Shown here one piece after another: positions 25,473 through 34,407 of a stretch of 64,000 nucleotides of DNA (positions are counted from its first letter, which is position 1; the number at the start of each line of letters is the position of its first letter). The DNA lies in assembly GCA_934647165.1 (NCBI GenBank), contig CAKUFA010000007.1:1-64000 (forward strand), written 5' to 3'. The notes beneath the pieces were generated by a model, which worked only from the letters and a program-made list of their open reading frames with translations, was not told the DNA's origin and did not search any database. The position numbers and the translations under genes were made by a program. The DNA is from an uncultured Clostridia bacterium. GTDB taxonomy: Bacteria; Bacillota; Clostridia; Christensenellales; Aristaeellaceae.

Positions 25473-26963
25473 ATGATTGGCTCCTGGTATTTGCTGGTGC
25501 CTGTGCTGCTGCCCATCCTGTCGGGCCTTGCAGTATGCTTTCTGAAGCCCTTTGACCAAGCAAAAGCGCGCAACCGTTTCACCTTGTGCGTACTGGTGCT
25601 CAACGTGCTGGCGGTGCTGCCTGTGCTGATTGCCCCGGACATGTCGCTCACGCTCTTCACCCTGTCGGACACGCTGCCGGTATTTCTGCACACGGATACT
25701 ACCGGCAAGATCTTTGCCGCGGTAATGTGCTTTGTATGGGCCGCCGCCGGTGCGTATTCCTTTGAATACATGGCGCATGAGGAAAATCAGCGGCGCTATT
25801 ACACCTTCTATTTGGTGACGCTGGGCATTTTGATGTCCCTGTGCTTCTCCGGTTCCATCGTCACCTTCTACATGTTCTATGAAGCGATGACGCTGCTGAC
25901 CGTGCCGCTGGTGATGCACACCATGACCAAGGAAGCGGTGGCGGCTGGCATCAAGTATCTCATTTACTCGGTAGTTGGCGCATCGCTGGTGCTGCTGGGC
26001 GTGTTCCTGCTTTCCCCCTACGTCACCACGTTCTCCTTCGCCCCCGGCGGTGTGCTGGACCTGGAAAAGGTTGCCGGCCATGAGAGCTACGTGCTGTGGG
26101 TTGCCTTCCTGATGATGGTGGGCTTTGGCGCAAAGGCCGGTATGTTCCCGCTGCATGGCTGGCTGCCCACGGCGCACCCGGCTGCCCCCTCCCCTGCCAG
26201 TGCGGTGCTGTCCGGCGTTATCACCAAAGCTGGCGTGCTAGGCACCGTGCGGCTGGTGTACAGTTTCATCGGCGCATCTTTCCTGCGCGGCACCTGGGTA
26301 CAGACGGCCATCATGAGTCTGACGCTGTTCACGGTCTTCATGGGTTCTTTGCTGGCTCTGCGCGAAGGCGGGCTGAAAAAGCGCCTGGCCTGGTCCTCCG
26401 TCAGTCAGGTGAGCTACATTCTCTTCGGCCTGAGCACCATGCATCCGCTGGGCTTTGCGGGCGCGCTGCTGCACGTTGTCGCCCACTCCCTCATCAAGGA
26501 TACGCTGTTCATGTCCGCCGGTGCAATCATCTGCAAAACCGGCAAAACGCGTGTGGCAGATCTTGAAGGCATTGGCAAACAGATGCCTGTGGTGATGTGG
26601 TGCTTCACCATCGCCAGCATCGGCCTGGTGGGCATTCCGCCGTGCCTGGGCTTCATCAGCAAGTGGTATCTGGCGCAGGGGGCACTCTGCATGACGGGTG
26701 TTGCCGGTTTCTTCAGCTATCTCGCCCCGGCGGTTCTGCTGATCAGCGCGCTGCTCACTGCCGCTTATTTACTGCCCATCAGCATCCGCGGTTTCTTCCC
26801 CGGCCACGACGCCAACGGCAAGCCAAAGTTCTTTGAAAAGTGTGAGCCGACCCATGTGATGCTGATCCCCCTGGTGCTGCTCACCGTGCTGATGGTGCTG
26901 CTGGGCATCTTCCCGCAAGGGCTGACGAGTCTGTTCGCTGCCCTTGGCGGAACGCTGATGTGA
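25473..26963 (+). CDS. NuoM/MrpD-type antiporter subunit 2
   Basis: 496 residues with about 14 membrane helices. Helix 5 has Glu (MFYEAMTLLTVP), helix 7 Lys (GFGAKAGMFPLHGWLPTAH) and helix 8 Lys (GVITKAGVLG), so all residues of the proton path are retained. AAGGAGG precedes ATG 18 bases after the previous stop. A second MrpD-like subunit is beyond the standard seven-gene Mrp set. Confidence 0.9.
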   Translation: MIGSWYLLVPVLLPILSGLAVCFLKPFDQAKARNRFTLCVLVLNVLAVLPVLIAPDMSLTLFTLSDTLPVFLHTDTTGKIFAAVMCFVWAAAGAYSFEYMAHEENQRRYYTFYLVTLGILMSLCFSGSIVTFYMFYEAMTLLTVPLVMHTMTKEAVAAGIKYLIYSVVGASLVLLGVFLLSPYVTTFSFAPGGVLDLEKVAGHESYVLWVAFLMMVGFGAKAGMFPLHGWLPTAHPAAPSPASAVLSGVITKAGVLGTVRLVYSFIGASFLRGTWVQTAIMSLTLFTVFMGSLLALREGGLKKRLAWSSVSQVSYILFGLSTMHPLGFAGALLHVVAHSLIKDTLFMSAGAIICKTGKTRVADLEGIGKQMPVVMWCFTIASIGLVGIPPCLGFISKWYLAQGALCMTGVAGFFSYLAPAVLLISALLTAAYLLPISIRGFFPGHDANGKPKFFEKCEPTHVMLIPLVLLTVLMVLLGIFPQGLTSLFAALGGTLM

Positions 26964-26979
26964 GAAAGGAGGCGTTCCG

Positions 26980-28452
26980 ATGCTGCTTTACCTGACGCTG
27001 CTTTTGCCCCTTGTGGGCGGCGCAGTGCTGCCGCTGTTCCGCTTCAAAAGCGTGAAAAGCCGCGGTATCTACGTGGAAGCGGTTGTTCTTGCCACCACCG
27101 CGCTTGTGTGGACCCTGCTCCTCAACCGCACGGAAGAAACCTTTGTTCTCTATCACATGACGGATGCACTGGCCCTGTCTTTCAAAGTGGATGGCCTGAG
27201 CTGCGTTTTCACCGGGCTGGTATCCTTCCTGTGGCCGCTGGCCTCCCTCTATGGTTTTGAATACATGACCCATGAGGAACGGCCGAACACGTTCTTTGCC
27301 TATTACACCATGACCTATGGCGTAACGTTGGCCATTGCCACTGCGGCAAACCTGTTCACCCTCTACGTTTTCTATGAATGCCTGACCATGATTACCCTGC
27401 CGCTTGTGATCCACAAAAAGGATGCGCGCAGCATCCATGCGGGCCGCAAGTATGTCTACTACTCCATCGGCGGTGCGGCGCTGGCGTTCATTGGGCTAAT
27501 TTTCTCCATTTACTACGGCCTGAACCCGAACTTCACCCTGGGCGGCCTGTTGGATCCCGCAAAGATTGCAGGCCGTGAGGATCTCCTGCGCGCGGTCTTC
27601 CTGCTGGCGTTTGTTGGCTTTGGCACCAAGGCGGCCATCTTCCCGATGTATGCCTGGCTGCCAGCAGCTTCCGTTGCCCCAACGCCCGTCACTGCGCTTC
27701 TGCATGCGGTTGCTGTGGTCAATGCAGGCGCTTATGCGGTGCTTCGCGTCATCTACTACGTTTTCGGAACGGAGTTATTGTTCGGCACTTGGGCGCAAAC
27801 CGTGGCGCTTGCGCTGAGCTGCTTCACCATTCTCTTCGGTTCCGCCATGGCTGTGAAGGAGCAGCACTTCAAGCGGCGTCTGGCCTACTCCACAGTGAGC
27901 AACCTGAGCTACATGCTCATGGGCGCGGCGCTGATGACACCTGATGGCATGGTAGGCAGCCTGAGCCACCTGGTGCTCCACGGCCTGATGAAAATCACCC
28001 TGTTCTACTGCGCAGGCGCAATCCTCATCAAAACCGAGCAGGAATATGTGCAGGATCTGCGCGGCTTCGGCAAGGTGATGCCCTTCACCTGTGCGGTGTT
28101 CACGCTGGGCAGCGTAGCCATGGTGGGCATTCCCCCGCTGTGTGGCTTTGTAAGCAAGTGGAACCTGCTTACAGCAGCATCAGCCACAGGGCTGAGCATG
28201 GGCGTTGTAGCTGTCTGCACGCTGATTGTTTCCGCCATTTTGACCGCCATTTACCTGTTTGGTGTGGCCGGTCCCATGTACTTCCGCCCGGTAAACCGGG
28301 AGCTGGAAGGGCTGACAAGCGAAAAACATGACCCAAGCTGGATGATGAAGCTGCCCCTGACAGCGCTGTGCATCGCGATGGTGGTTCTTGGCGTTTACAG
28401 CCAGCCACTGGTGACCTTCCTGCGCGGCATTGCCGCCGGTACCATCTTCTGA
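26980..28452 (+). CDS. NuoL/MrpA-type antiporter subunit 3
   Basis: 490 residues with about 14 membrane helices. Helix 5 has Glu (VFYECLTMITLP) and helix 7 Lys (GFGTKAAIFPMYAWLPAA). In helix 8 the Lys position is replaced (HAVAVVNAGAYAV), which resembles the NuoL/MrpA line (HAATMVTAG) rather than the NuoM/N line. AAGGAGG precedes ATG. It may stand in for the N-terminal part of MrpA, whose C-terminal domains are encoded separately upstream. Confidence 0.88.
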   Translation: MLLYLTLLLPLVGGAVLPLFRFKSVKSRGIYVEAVVLATTALVWTLLLNRTEETFVLYHMTDALALSFKVDGLSCVFTGLVSFLWPLASLYGFEYMTHEERPNTFFAYYTMTYGVTLAIATAANLFTLYVFYECLTMITLPLVIHKKDARSIHAGRKYVYYSIGGAALAFIGLIFSIYYGLNPNFTLGGLLDPAKIAGREDLLRAVFLLAFVGFGTKAAIFPMYAWLPAASVAPTPVTALLHAVAVVNAGAYAVLRVIYYVFGTELLFGTWAQTVALALSCFTILFGSAMAVKEQHFKRRLAYSTVSNLSYMLMGAALMTPDGMVGSLSHLVLHGLMKITLFYCAGAILIKTEQEYVQDLRGFGKVMPFTCAVFTLGSVAMVGIPPLCGFVSKWNLLTAASATGLSMGVVAVCTLIVSAILTAIYLFGVAGPMYFRPVNRELEGLTSEKHDPSWMMKLPLTALCIAMVVLGVYSQPLVTFLRGIAAGTIF

Positions 28453-28486
28453 CGAGCAATTGACGCCCGCGAAAGGAGACTTTTCC

Positions 28487-30613
28487 ATGGCACTACTGCC
28501 GATTCTCTGCTTCGGCCCCATGGTGATGGCATTGGTATGCTACCTGTGCGGACGGCGCTCCAAAGCGCTGCGTGACAACATGGTAGCACTGACCGGCATC
28601 GCCGTGTGCGTGCTGAGCGCCTGCCTGTGGAATTCCACGGGGAGCTTCACACTGGAAAACTTCTGCGGTTTGGGGCTGCATCTGCGTGTGGATGGCTTCC
28701 GCAGCCTGTATGCACTGGTGGCATCCTTCATGTGGATGATGACGGGCATTTTCTCCAAGGAATACTTTGCCCACTACCACAACCGCAACCGCTACTACTT
28801 CTTCAACCTGATGACGCTGGGTGCAACGCTTGGGGTTTTTCTCTCCGATGACCTGTACTCCACGTTCATCTTCTTTGAAATCATGTCCCTGACCAGCTAT
28901 GTGTGGGTGGCGCATGAAGAAACCCCCGGCGCCATGCGCGCCGCCGGAACGTATCTGGCAGTGGCTGTACTGGGCGGCCTGACCACGCTGATGGGGTTGT
29001 TCATGCTCTATCATGAGCTTGGAACACTGAGCTTTGAAGGGCTGCGCATCGCGCTGGGGGGGCAGTTGGCTTCCCCCACCGTGACTGTAGCCGCGTGGCT
29101 TGTGGTGTTTGGCTTTGCAGCCAAGGCCGGCCTGTTCCCGCTGCACATCTGGCTGCCCAAGGCGCACCCGGTGGCGCCTGCCCCGGCCAGCGCCCTTCTG
29201 TCCGGCATTCTCACCAAGTCTGGCGTGTTTGGACTGATTGTGGTCTGCTCCCGCCTGATGGCAGGCAACGCGGCCTTCGGCAACGCACTGCTGGTGCTGG
29301 CAGCCATCACCATGTTTGTGGGCGCGCTGCTGGCCCTGTTCTCCGTTGACCTCAAGCGCACGCTGGCCTGCTCCTCCATGAGCCAGATCGGCTTCATCAC
29401 CGTGGGTCTTTCCATGATGGTGCTGCTGGGTGAGGAAGGTTCGCTGGCTGCTTATGGCAGCGTGATGCACATGGTAAACCACTCACTGATTAAGCTGTGC
29501 CTCTTCATGGCGGCCGGCGTGGTGTTTATGAACCTGCACCAGCTGAACCTGAACGACATCCGCGGCTTCGGCCGTGGTAAGCCGGTGCTGCACATTGCCT
29601 TCCTGCTGGGCGCACTGTCCATTGGCTGCATTCCCCCCATCGGCAGCGGTTATGTGAGCAAGAGCCTGCTGCATGAAAGCATTCTGGAATACATCCATGA
29701 GCTGTCCGCCCACGGTGGTAGCTGGATGCCTTACAAGGCGTTGGAGATTCTGTTCCTCATCAGCGGCGGCCTGACCATTGCCTACATGACCAAGCTGTAT
29801 ATCTGCCTGTTCTGGGAAAAGCATCCCACACGCCAGGCGGAATTTGACAGCCTGAACAAGCGCTACATTACGGTACGCTCCCGCATCGCACTGCTGGGCA
29901 GCGCGGCGGTTCTGCCCTTCCTGGGCGCTTTGCCGCAGCTGCTCATGAGCCCTGTTGGCGCACGCAGCGCGGCGTTCTTCGGCCAGGAACCGATTGAGCA
30001 TGCCATCGCTTACTTCTCCGGCGAGAACCTTCTGGGCGCAGCGGAAAGCATTCTCATTGGCGCGGCAGCCTATCTGCTGATTGTGCGCCCGCTGCTGATG
30101 CGCACAGAAGGCAATGTACGCGTGTATGTTGACCGCTGGCCCAAATGGCTTGATCTGGAAAACAGCATCTACCGCCCGGTGTTGACGGTATTCCTGCCCA
30201 AGGTTGCCGGTGCAGTGACTGCGTTCATCGCCAATATTCCCGAGGGGCTTGTCGTCTCCAAGATTGTGCCACAGGTGATTACAGGCATTGTGCGTTTCCT
30301 GTGCGAACTGCCCGAACGCGTGGTAATCTGGTTGAAGAACACCGTGCTTCGCAAGCGCCGCCAAAAATCCCCCGTGCCGGTGGGTAACCGTTTCACCTAC
30401 ACCCTGGGGCGTGGCATGAACGCCGTGGCGCGTGCGCTGAATGCTACGTTCTGCCGCCGCCATCCTGTGCGCACGGACTTTGAGTTCGTGCTTGACGCAA
30501 GCTTCAAGGAATTGACGCACGGCACCATCCGCATCACGCGGAGCATCTCCTTCGGGTTGCTGCTGCTGTGCCTGGGACTTTTCATCACTTGCCTGTATCT
30601 GATGAACCACTGA
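28487..30613 (+). CDS. Long NuoL/HyfB-type antiporter subunit 4
   Basis: 708 residues. The first about 430 are the antiporter core (Glu in FEIMSLTSYVWVA, Lys in AAKAGLFPLHIWLPKAHP and in GILTKSGVFG). The C-terminal 270 add membrane segments (about 455-475, 510-535), a long amphipathic stretch and a last helix (about 680-702). This recalls the lateral helix and final helix of NuoL, which brace neighbouring antiporter subunits. ATG at 28487 has AAAGGAGA; the frame is open to 28430. It is the last gene before the operon terminator. Confidence 0.9.
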   Translation: MALLPILCFGPMVMALVCYLCGRRSKALRDNMVALTGIAVCVLSACLWNSTGSFTLENFCGLGLHLRVDGFRSLYALVASFMWMMTGIFSKEYFAHYHNRNRYYFFNLMTLGATLGVFLSDDLYSTFIFFEIMSLTSYVWVAHEETPGAMRAAGTYLAVAVLGGLTTLMGLFMLYHELGTLSFEGLRIALGGQLASPTVTVAAWLVVFGFAAKAGLFPLHIWLPKAHPVAPAPASALLSGILTKSGVFGLIVVCSRLMAGNAAFGNALLVLAAITMFVGALLALFSVDLKRTLACSSMSQIGFITVGLSMMVLLGEEGSLAAYGSVMHMVNHSLIKLCLFMAAGVVFMNLHQLNLNDIRGFGRGKPVLHIAFLLGALSIGCIPPIGSGYVSKSLLHESILEYIHELSAHGGSWMPYKALEILFLISGGLTIAYMTKLYICLFWEKHPTRQAEFDSLNKRYITVRSRIALLGSAAVLPFLGALPQLLMSPVGARSAAFFGQEPIEHAIAYFSGENLLGAAESILIGAAAYLLIVRPLLMRTEGNVRVYVDRWPKWLDLENSIYRPVLTVFLPKVAGAVTAFIANIPEGLVVSKIVPQVITGIVRFLCELPERVVIWLKNTVLRKRRQKSPVPVGNRFTYTLGRGMNAVARALNATFCRRHPVRTDFEFVLDASFKELTHGTIRITRSISFGLLLLCLGLFITCLYLMNH

Positions 30614-30627
30614 TGCGCATAGGCTGC

Positions 30628-30673
30628 GAGGGAGTCCATCTTTTCCACAAAAGATGGACTCCCTCCTTTTTTT
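30628..30673 (+). terminator. Terminator of the Mrp/Mbh-like operon
   Basis: Perfect 17-bp stem (30628-30644 with 30649-30665), 4-base loop, T run at 30667-30673. Confidence 0.92.
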
Positions 30674-30680
30674 CACACAC

Positions 30681-30730
30681 AAAAAGCGGATAGACCCCCG
30701 CCATCACGGCTGCGGGATGTCTATCCGCTT
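30681..30730 (-). terminator. Terminator of the trmK operon
   Basis: 12-bp stem (30684-30695 with 30719-30730) with extra GC pairing inside, followed on the minus strand by TTTTT. It is convergent with the Mrp terminator. Confidence 0.8.
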
Positions 30731-30797
30731 CTTTCTATGTCTGTTTTTGCAACTGTTTGCCCTTAAAAACAGTGTTTTCGCTTATGTTCCACTCCAC

Positions 30798-31502
30798 TCA
30801 CGGGATGATCATGCGGCCACAGGTTTCGCATTCAATAATCTCCGTGCCGGATTTGATTTTCCGCAAAAGGGCGGAGGGCTGCGCCGTATTGCAGCCGCCG
30901 CACTGATCGCCCACCAGGTGCGCCATAGGCGGCGTGATGTGCTTCTTGATCGTGCGATACTCCTCTATCAGTTTGGGATCAATGCCTTCGGCCGCTTTTT
31001 CTGCCACGGCACGTTGGGCTTCCAGCTTCGCCTTCTGCTCCTTCAGCTCCTGGTCGTAGGTTACCTTCAACGCATCGAAGGATACCTTCACGCTGGCAGC
31101 TTCGTGGCGGATGGAACGCTGACGGTTCACATGCTCGGCAGAGTCCTTCACAATGCGGCGCATTTCCGCTTCATAATTGGTGATGGTCTCGCGGCAGCGG
31201 TTCACTTCTGCCAGCAATGCCTGCACGGCAACCAGGTCGGCGGGCGCATCCTCATTCACACGCCGGGTGAGGGTATTGAGCTGTTCCTCACACCGCGGCA
31301 GCGCATCACGGATCACATCCACACGGTCAGCCATGGCAGCCACCTGTTCTTCAATCTGTTTAAACAGTTTCTGCTGTTCCATGATGAAATCGCGGCTCTT
31401 TTCCAGCTTCTGCCTGGTTGGCGAACGGCGAATTTCCATTGCGATACGATCCGCCTTCATGTCCTCCTGTTGGTAGGCCCACAGCTTTTCCAACTGTTCC
31501 AT
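30798..31502 (-). CDS. Coiled-coil protein with C4 zinc ribbon (CT398/DUF164 type)
   Basis: 234 residues. Residues 1-180 are a long helical coiled coil. The C-terminus is a C4 zinc ribbon (CGGCN ... ECETCGRMI). The family is widespread, and its members are often annotated only as C4-type zinc ribbon proteins, sometimes linked to nucleic-acid binding or flagellar chaperoning. Neighbourhood with a Nif3-like gene and trmK is common in Firmicutes. ATG at 31502 has GGAGG; the frame runs to 31553. The role is not known. Confidence 0.88.
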   Translation of the reverse strand: MEQLEKLWAYQQEDMKADRIAMEIRRSPTRQKLEKSRDFIMEQQKLFKQIEEQVAAMADRVDVIRDALPRCEEQLNTLTRRVNEDAPADLVAVQALLAEVNRCRETITNYEAEMRRIVKDSAEHVNRQRSIRHEAASVKVSFDALKVTYDQELKEQKAKLEAQRAVAEKAAEGIDPKLIEEYRTIKKHITPPMAHLVGDQCGGCNTAQPSALLRKIKSGTEIIECETCGRMIIP

Positions 31503-31577
31503 GGAATCCCTCCTTGTATTTCCCGGCCCGGCCGGGCTTTCAACGGGCGTCATCCTCCCCGTCCAGAGGTCGCCTGG

Positions 31578-32333
31578 TCATCCCTGATAGGCGTTGACCT
31601 GCGATTTGGTTACATGCACCTTCCATTGTACCGCATCCGGCCAATTTTGTAAAGCATCCGCCAGGGCAAAAATGCCCGGCTCCTCTGTGGCATGGTGGCC
31701 ACACTCGAAGCATGTGACCCCTGCCGCACAGGCCGCAAGCGCGTGGTGATGGCGAATTTCCCCAGAGACAAACGCATCTGCGCCCAATGCTTTCGCTGCC
31801 TGCCAAAACTCACTTCCGGCTCCGGAGCACAGCCCGACGCGTCTCACTGTGCCGCCTCCCATGGTGCGCACCACTGTTTGCAGCCGCTCGGCAAGCTGCG
31901 CGGCAAACGCCTCCGCTTTCATGGGCTTTGGCAAAAAGCCTACCCTCAGAAATCCATCACCTGTCACATCCGTCAATCCGATGATTGAAGCCAGCACATC
32001 GTTCATGCCGTCCTGAGCCTGGTCAAGGTTGGTGTGCGCCGCAATAAGCGCGCGTTTTCCGCGAATCAGCCGGCACAGCAGCGCTGCCTCCGCGTCATCC
32101 TCACAAAGACGCTTGCGCGGCGAAAACATCAGCGGATGATGCGTCACAATCAAATCAGCATCCACGCGCTCTGCTTCCGCAGCCACCGCTTCCGTGCAAT
32201 CCAGCGCCACAAGAATGTGCCGTACAGGCGTCTCCGGGTTTCCCAGCAGCAATCCACTGTTGTCAAAATCCTCCTGCGTGTCAAAAGGCGCGCGGACATT
32301 GATGTATTCCAGCACTTGCCGAACGGTCAGCAT
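31578..32333 (-). CDS. Nif3-like dinuclear metal-centre protein (YqfO type)
   Basis: 251 residues. The metal-site motifs are present (DLIVTHHPLMF, NLDQAQDG as the THxNLD-type motif, GEIRHHHALAA). Family members form toroidal hexamers with two metals. Proposed roles include a GTP cyclohydrolase-like activity, but this is not settled. This is the short form without the middle insertion of Bacillus YqfO (about 373 residues). The start overlaps the trmK stop by 7 bases with GGAGGAA before it. Confidence 0.92.
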   Translation of the reverse strand: MLTVRQVLEYINVRAPFDTQEDFDNSGLLLGNPETPVRHILVALDCTEAVAAEAERVDADLIVTHHPLMFSPRKRLCEDDAEAALLCRLIRGKRALIAAHTNLDQAQDGMNDVLASIIGLTDVTGDGFLRVGFLPKPMKAEAFAAQLAERLQTVVRTMGGGTVRRVGLCSGAGSEFWQAAKALGADAFVSGEIRHHHALAACAAGVTCFECGHHATEEPGIFALADALQNWPDAVQWKVHVTKSQVNAYQG

Positions 32334-32998
32334 GCGTCATTCCTCCTCAGAATCCCCAATTGACGGCGCAGTGCTTCCACCTCGCCGGCTCGGTTTTGCG
32401 CATCATGTTCAAGTCCCGCCAGTTTTCGTTCCAACACCCATTGCCGCCAACGGAGATATTCCGGCAAAAGCGGATCGCGGCTTTCCAGCAGGAGCTGTGT
32501 ACCCAAGGCGAGCTCATCTTCACCCATGGTCTGCGCCCCCGGTATTGCCTTCCACACCAGATAAAATCTTCCGGCAGCCCGGCACAGCCGTTCCGCTGTC
32601 AAATGATAGCCCAGTTGCTGCACAGCCCGGCGCACCAGTTCCTGATCCGTGTGTGCAGAAAGCACCAGGGCTGCGCCCTGCAAGCGCGCTGCTCCCTTTT
32701 GCAATATGTCGGCCATGGTTCTTCCGCCCATGCCTGTGATGGACACACACCCGGTCTTTTCTGTCAACGCGTTTAAGCCGTCGGCGCACACCAACTGTGC
32801 ACGATCCGCCAATCCCCGCTGCTGTACCTGCTCCCGCGCATGCTGGAGCGCCTTTGGGCTGACATCCGCAAGTATCATCCGCCTGCACACGCCGCTTTCC
32901 AGCAGCGCGCAAGGCAGCAGTCCGTGATCCGTGCCAATGTCCGCGCCAAGTTCGCAGGCGTCATAAAGCGACGCGGCCAGCGACAGTCTTTCGTCCAT
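32327..32998 (-). CDS. trmK: tRNA (adenine22-N1)-methyltransferase TrmK
   Basis: 223 residues. It methylates N1 of A22 in tRNA using S-adenosylmethionine. The Rossmann SAM site is visible (GADIGTDHGLLPCALL), with ADVSPKALQHA and the GMGG block (SITGMGGRTM), typical of TrmK/YqfN. A C-terminal coiled coil of about 50 residues follows. Its close pairing with a nif3-like gene is conserved in Bacilli and Clostridia. GGGGGAAG precedes ATG. Confidence 0.93.
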   Translation of the reverse strand: MDERLSLAASLYDACELGADIGTDHGLLPCALLESGVCRRMILADVSPKALQHAREQVQQRGLADRAQLVCADGLNALTEKTGCVSITGMGGRTMADILQKGAARLQGAALVLSAHTDQELVRRAVQQLGYHLTAERLCRAAGRFYLVWKAIPGAQTMGEDELALGTQLLLESRDPLLPEYLRWRQWVLERKLAGLEHDAQNRAGEVEALRRQLGILRRNDAC

Positions 32999-33054
32999 AG
33001 TTCTTCCCCCGCATGCTTTCTGCTGTCCATTCCCTCATCAGTTGCCTGCCTGAT

Positions 33055-33084
33055 GAAGAAAAGAGCCGCCTGACGCGGCTCTTT
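33055..33084 (-). terminator. Terminator of the dgt-dnaG-rpoD operon
   Basis: 10-bp stem (33060-33069 with 33075-33084), 5-base loop, followed on the minus strand by TTTTCTTC. Confidence 0.8.
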
Positions 33085-33115
33085 AACTGTTGAAACATTG
33101 CCCCGACTATGCGCC

Positions 33116-34219
33116 TCATTCCAGATAATCACGCAGTTTTTTGCTGCGGCTTGGATGGCGGAGCTTTCGCAGCGCCTTGGCTTCAATCTGCCGAATGCGC
33201 TCACGGGTCACATTGAACTCCTTGCCTACCTCCTCCAGCGTGCGCATCCGTCCATCTTCCAACCCAAAGCGAAGCGTCAGCACCTTCTTTTCGCGTGGCG
33301 TCAGGGTATCCAGCACATCCTGCAACTGTTCCCGCATCAAAGCAAAGGATGCCGTTTCCGCAGGAGTTGGCGTTTTGTCATCGGCCAGGAAATCGCCAAG
33401 GTGGCTATCCTCTTCTTCGCCGATGGGTGTTTCCAGGCTCACCGGCTCTTGTGCAATCTTCATGATTTCGCGCACCTTGCTTTCGGAAATGCCCATTTCC
33501 TTGGCAATTTCCTCCGGCGTAGGCTCACGGCCATACTCCTGCAAAAGCTGACGGCTGACGCGGATCAGCTTATTGATGGTTTCCACCATGTGCACCGGAA
33601 TGCGAATCGTGCGTGCCTGATCGGCAATGGCACGGGTAATCGCCTGCCGAATCCACCATGTGGCATACGTGGAAAATTTGAATCCCTTCCGATAATCAAA
33701 TTTCTCCACCGCCTTGATAAGACCCAGGTTGCCCTCCTGAATCAAATCCAGGAACAGCATCCCACGCCCCACATAGCGCTTGGCAATGGACACCACCAAA
33801 CGCAGGTTTGCTTCGCTCAGTTTTTTCTTGGCGGCTTCCTTTTCTTCCTCCGTGCCATTTTCCAGCGTTTTGGCAATCTCAATTTCCTCTTCCGCCGTAA
33901 GCAGCGGCACCTTGCCGATCTCCTTCAGATACATGCGGACAGGATCATCCACGCTGATGCCTTCAGGCACGGACAGATCAACCGCATCATTCGCCGCAAC
34001 CGGCGCATCCGGTTCAGTGGAAACGGCTGCATCCTCATCGCTGACAACCGTGATGCCCAATCCATCCAGCGTTTCCAGCACCTTGTCCAGCTGATCTGGA
34101 TCCATGTCCAGCTCCATGAGCCGGTCCATAATCTCCTTATAGGTCAAAGTACCTTTGCTTCGGCCGTATTCATATAACTCATTCAGCTTGGCTTGGCGTG
34201 CATCAGGGGAAAGTGTCAT
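33116..34219 (-). CDS. rpoD: RNA polymerase primary sigma factor, copy 1
   Basis: 367 residues, the short Firmicutes SigA length. All regions are present: 1.2 (VRMYLKEIGKVPLL), 2.1-2.4 (GNLGLIKAVEKFDYRKG and TYATWWIRQAITRAI), 3 and 4.2 (VTRERIRQIEAKALRKLRHPSR). It recognises -10/-35 promoters, and several consensus ones are seen in this window. ATG at 34219 has AGGAGT upstream. It lies 188 bases downstream of a second SigA-type gene, separated by a weak hairpin (34321-34348). Which copy is the housekeeping factor cannot be decided here; the normal C-terminus KLRDYLE suggests this one. Confidence 0.95.
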   Translation of the reverse strand: MTLSPDARQAKLNELYEYGRSKGTLTYKEIMDRLMELDMDPDQLDKVLETLDGLGITVVSDEDAAVSTEPDAPVAANDAVDLSVPEGISVDDPVRMYLKEIGKVPLLTAEEEIEIAKTLENGTEEEKEAAKKKLSEANLRLVVSIAKRYVGRGMLFLDLIQEGNLGLIKAVEKFDYRKGFKFSTYATWWIRQAITRAIADQARTIRIPVHMVETINKLIRVSRQLLQEYGREPTPEEIAKEMGISESKVREIMKIAQEPVSLETPIGEEEDSHLGDFLADDKTPTPAETASFALMREQLQDVLDTLTPREKKVLTLRFGLEDGRMRTLEEVGKEFNVTRERIRQIEAKALRKLRHPSRSKKLRDYLE

Positions 34220-34407
34220 GGGAACCACTCCTTTGTCGACCGCCGGTGCGGTCTCGCACAGATGCCGGCATGCAGCTGTGCATCGGTCCAAAGAGGAAAT
34301 GCAAAAGTCAAAACACAGGCGCACAGCTTGTCCTTGCATACGCTGTGCTGTCGGAAAGCACCTTCTTGCTTAAGGCAGAATCGTTTCCGCCGTGATGAAA
34401 TCAACCG

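Noticed and set aside
21098..30613. Complex I or a membrane-bound hydrogenase operon
   Set aside because: No NuoB/C/D/I, hydrogenase large or small subunit or ferredoxin-like gene is present; only antiporter-module genes occur.
34321..34348. Terminator between the two rpoD genes
   Set aside because: A 7-bp GCACAGC/GCTGTGC stem exists, but the following minus-strand sequence has only a TTTT interrupted by GC; I treat the genes as one operon.
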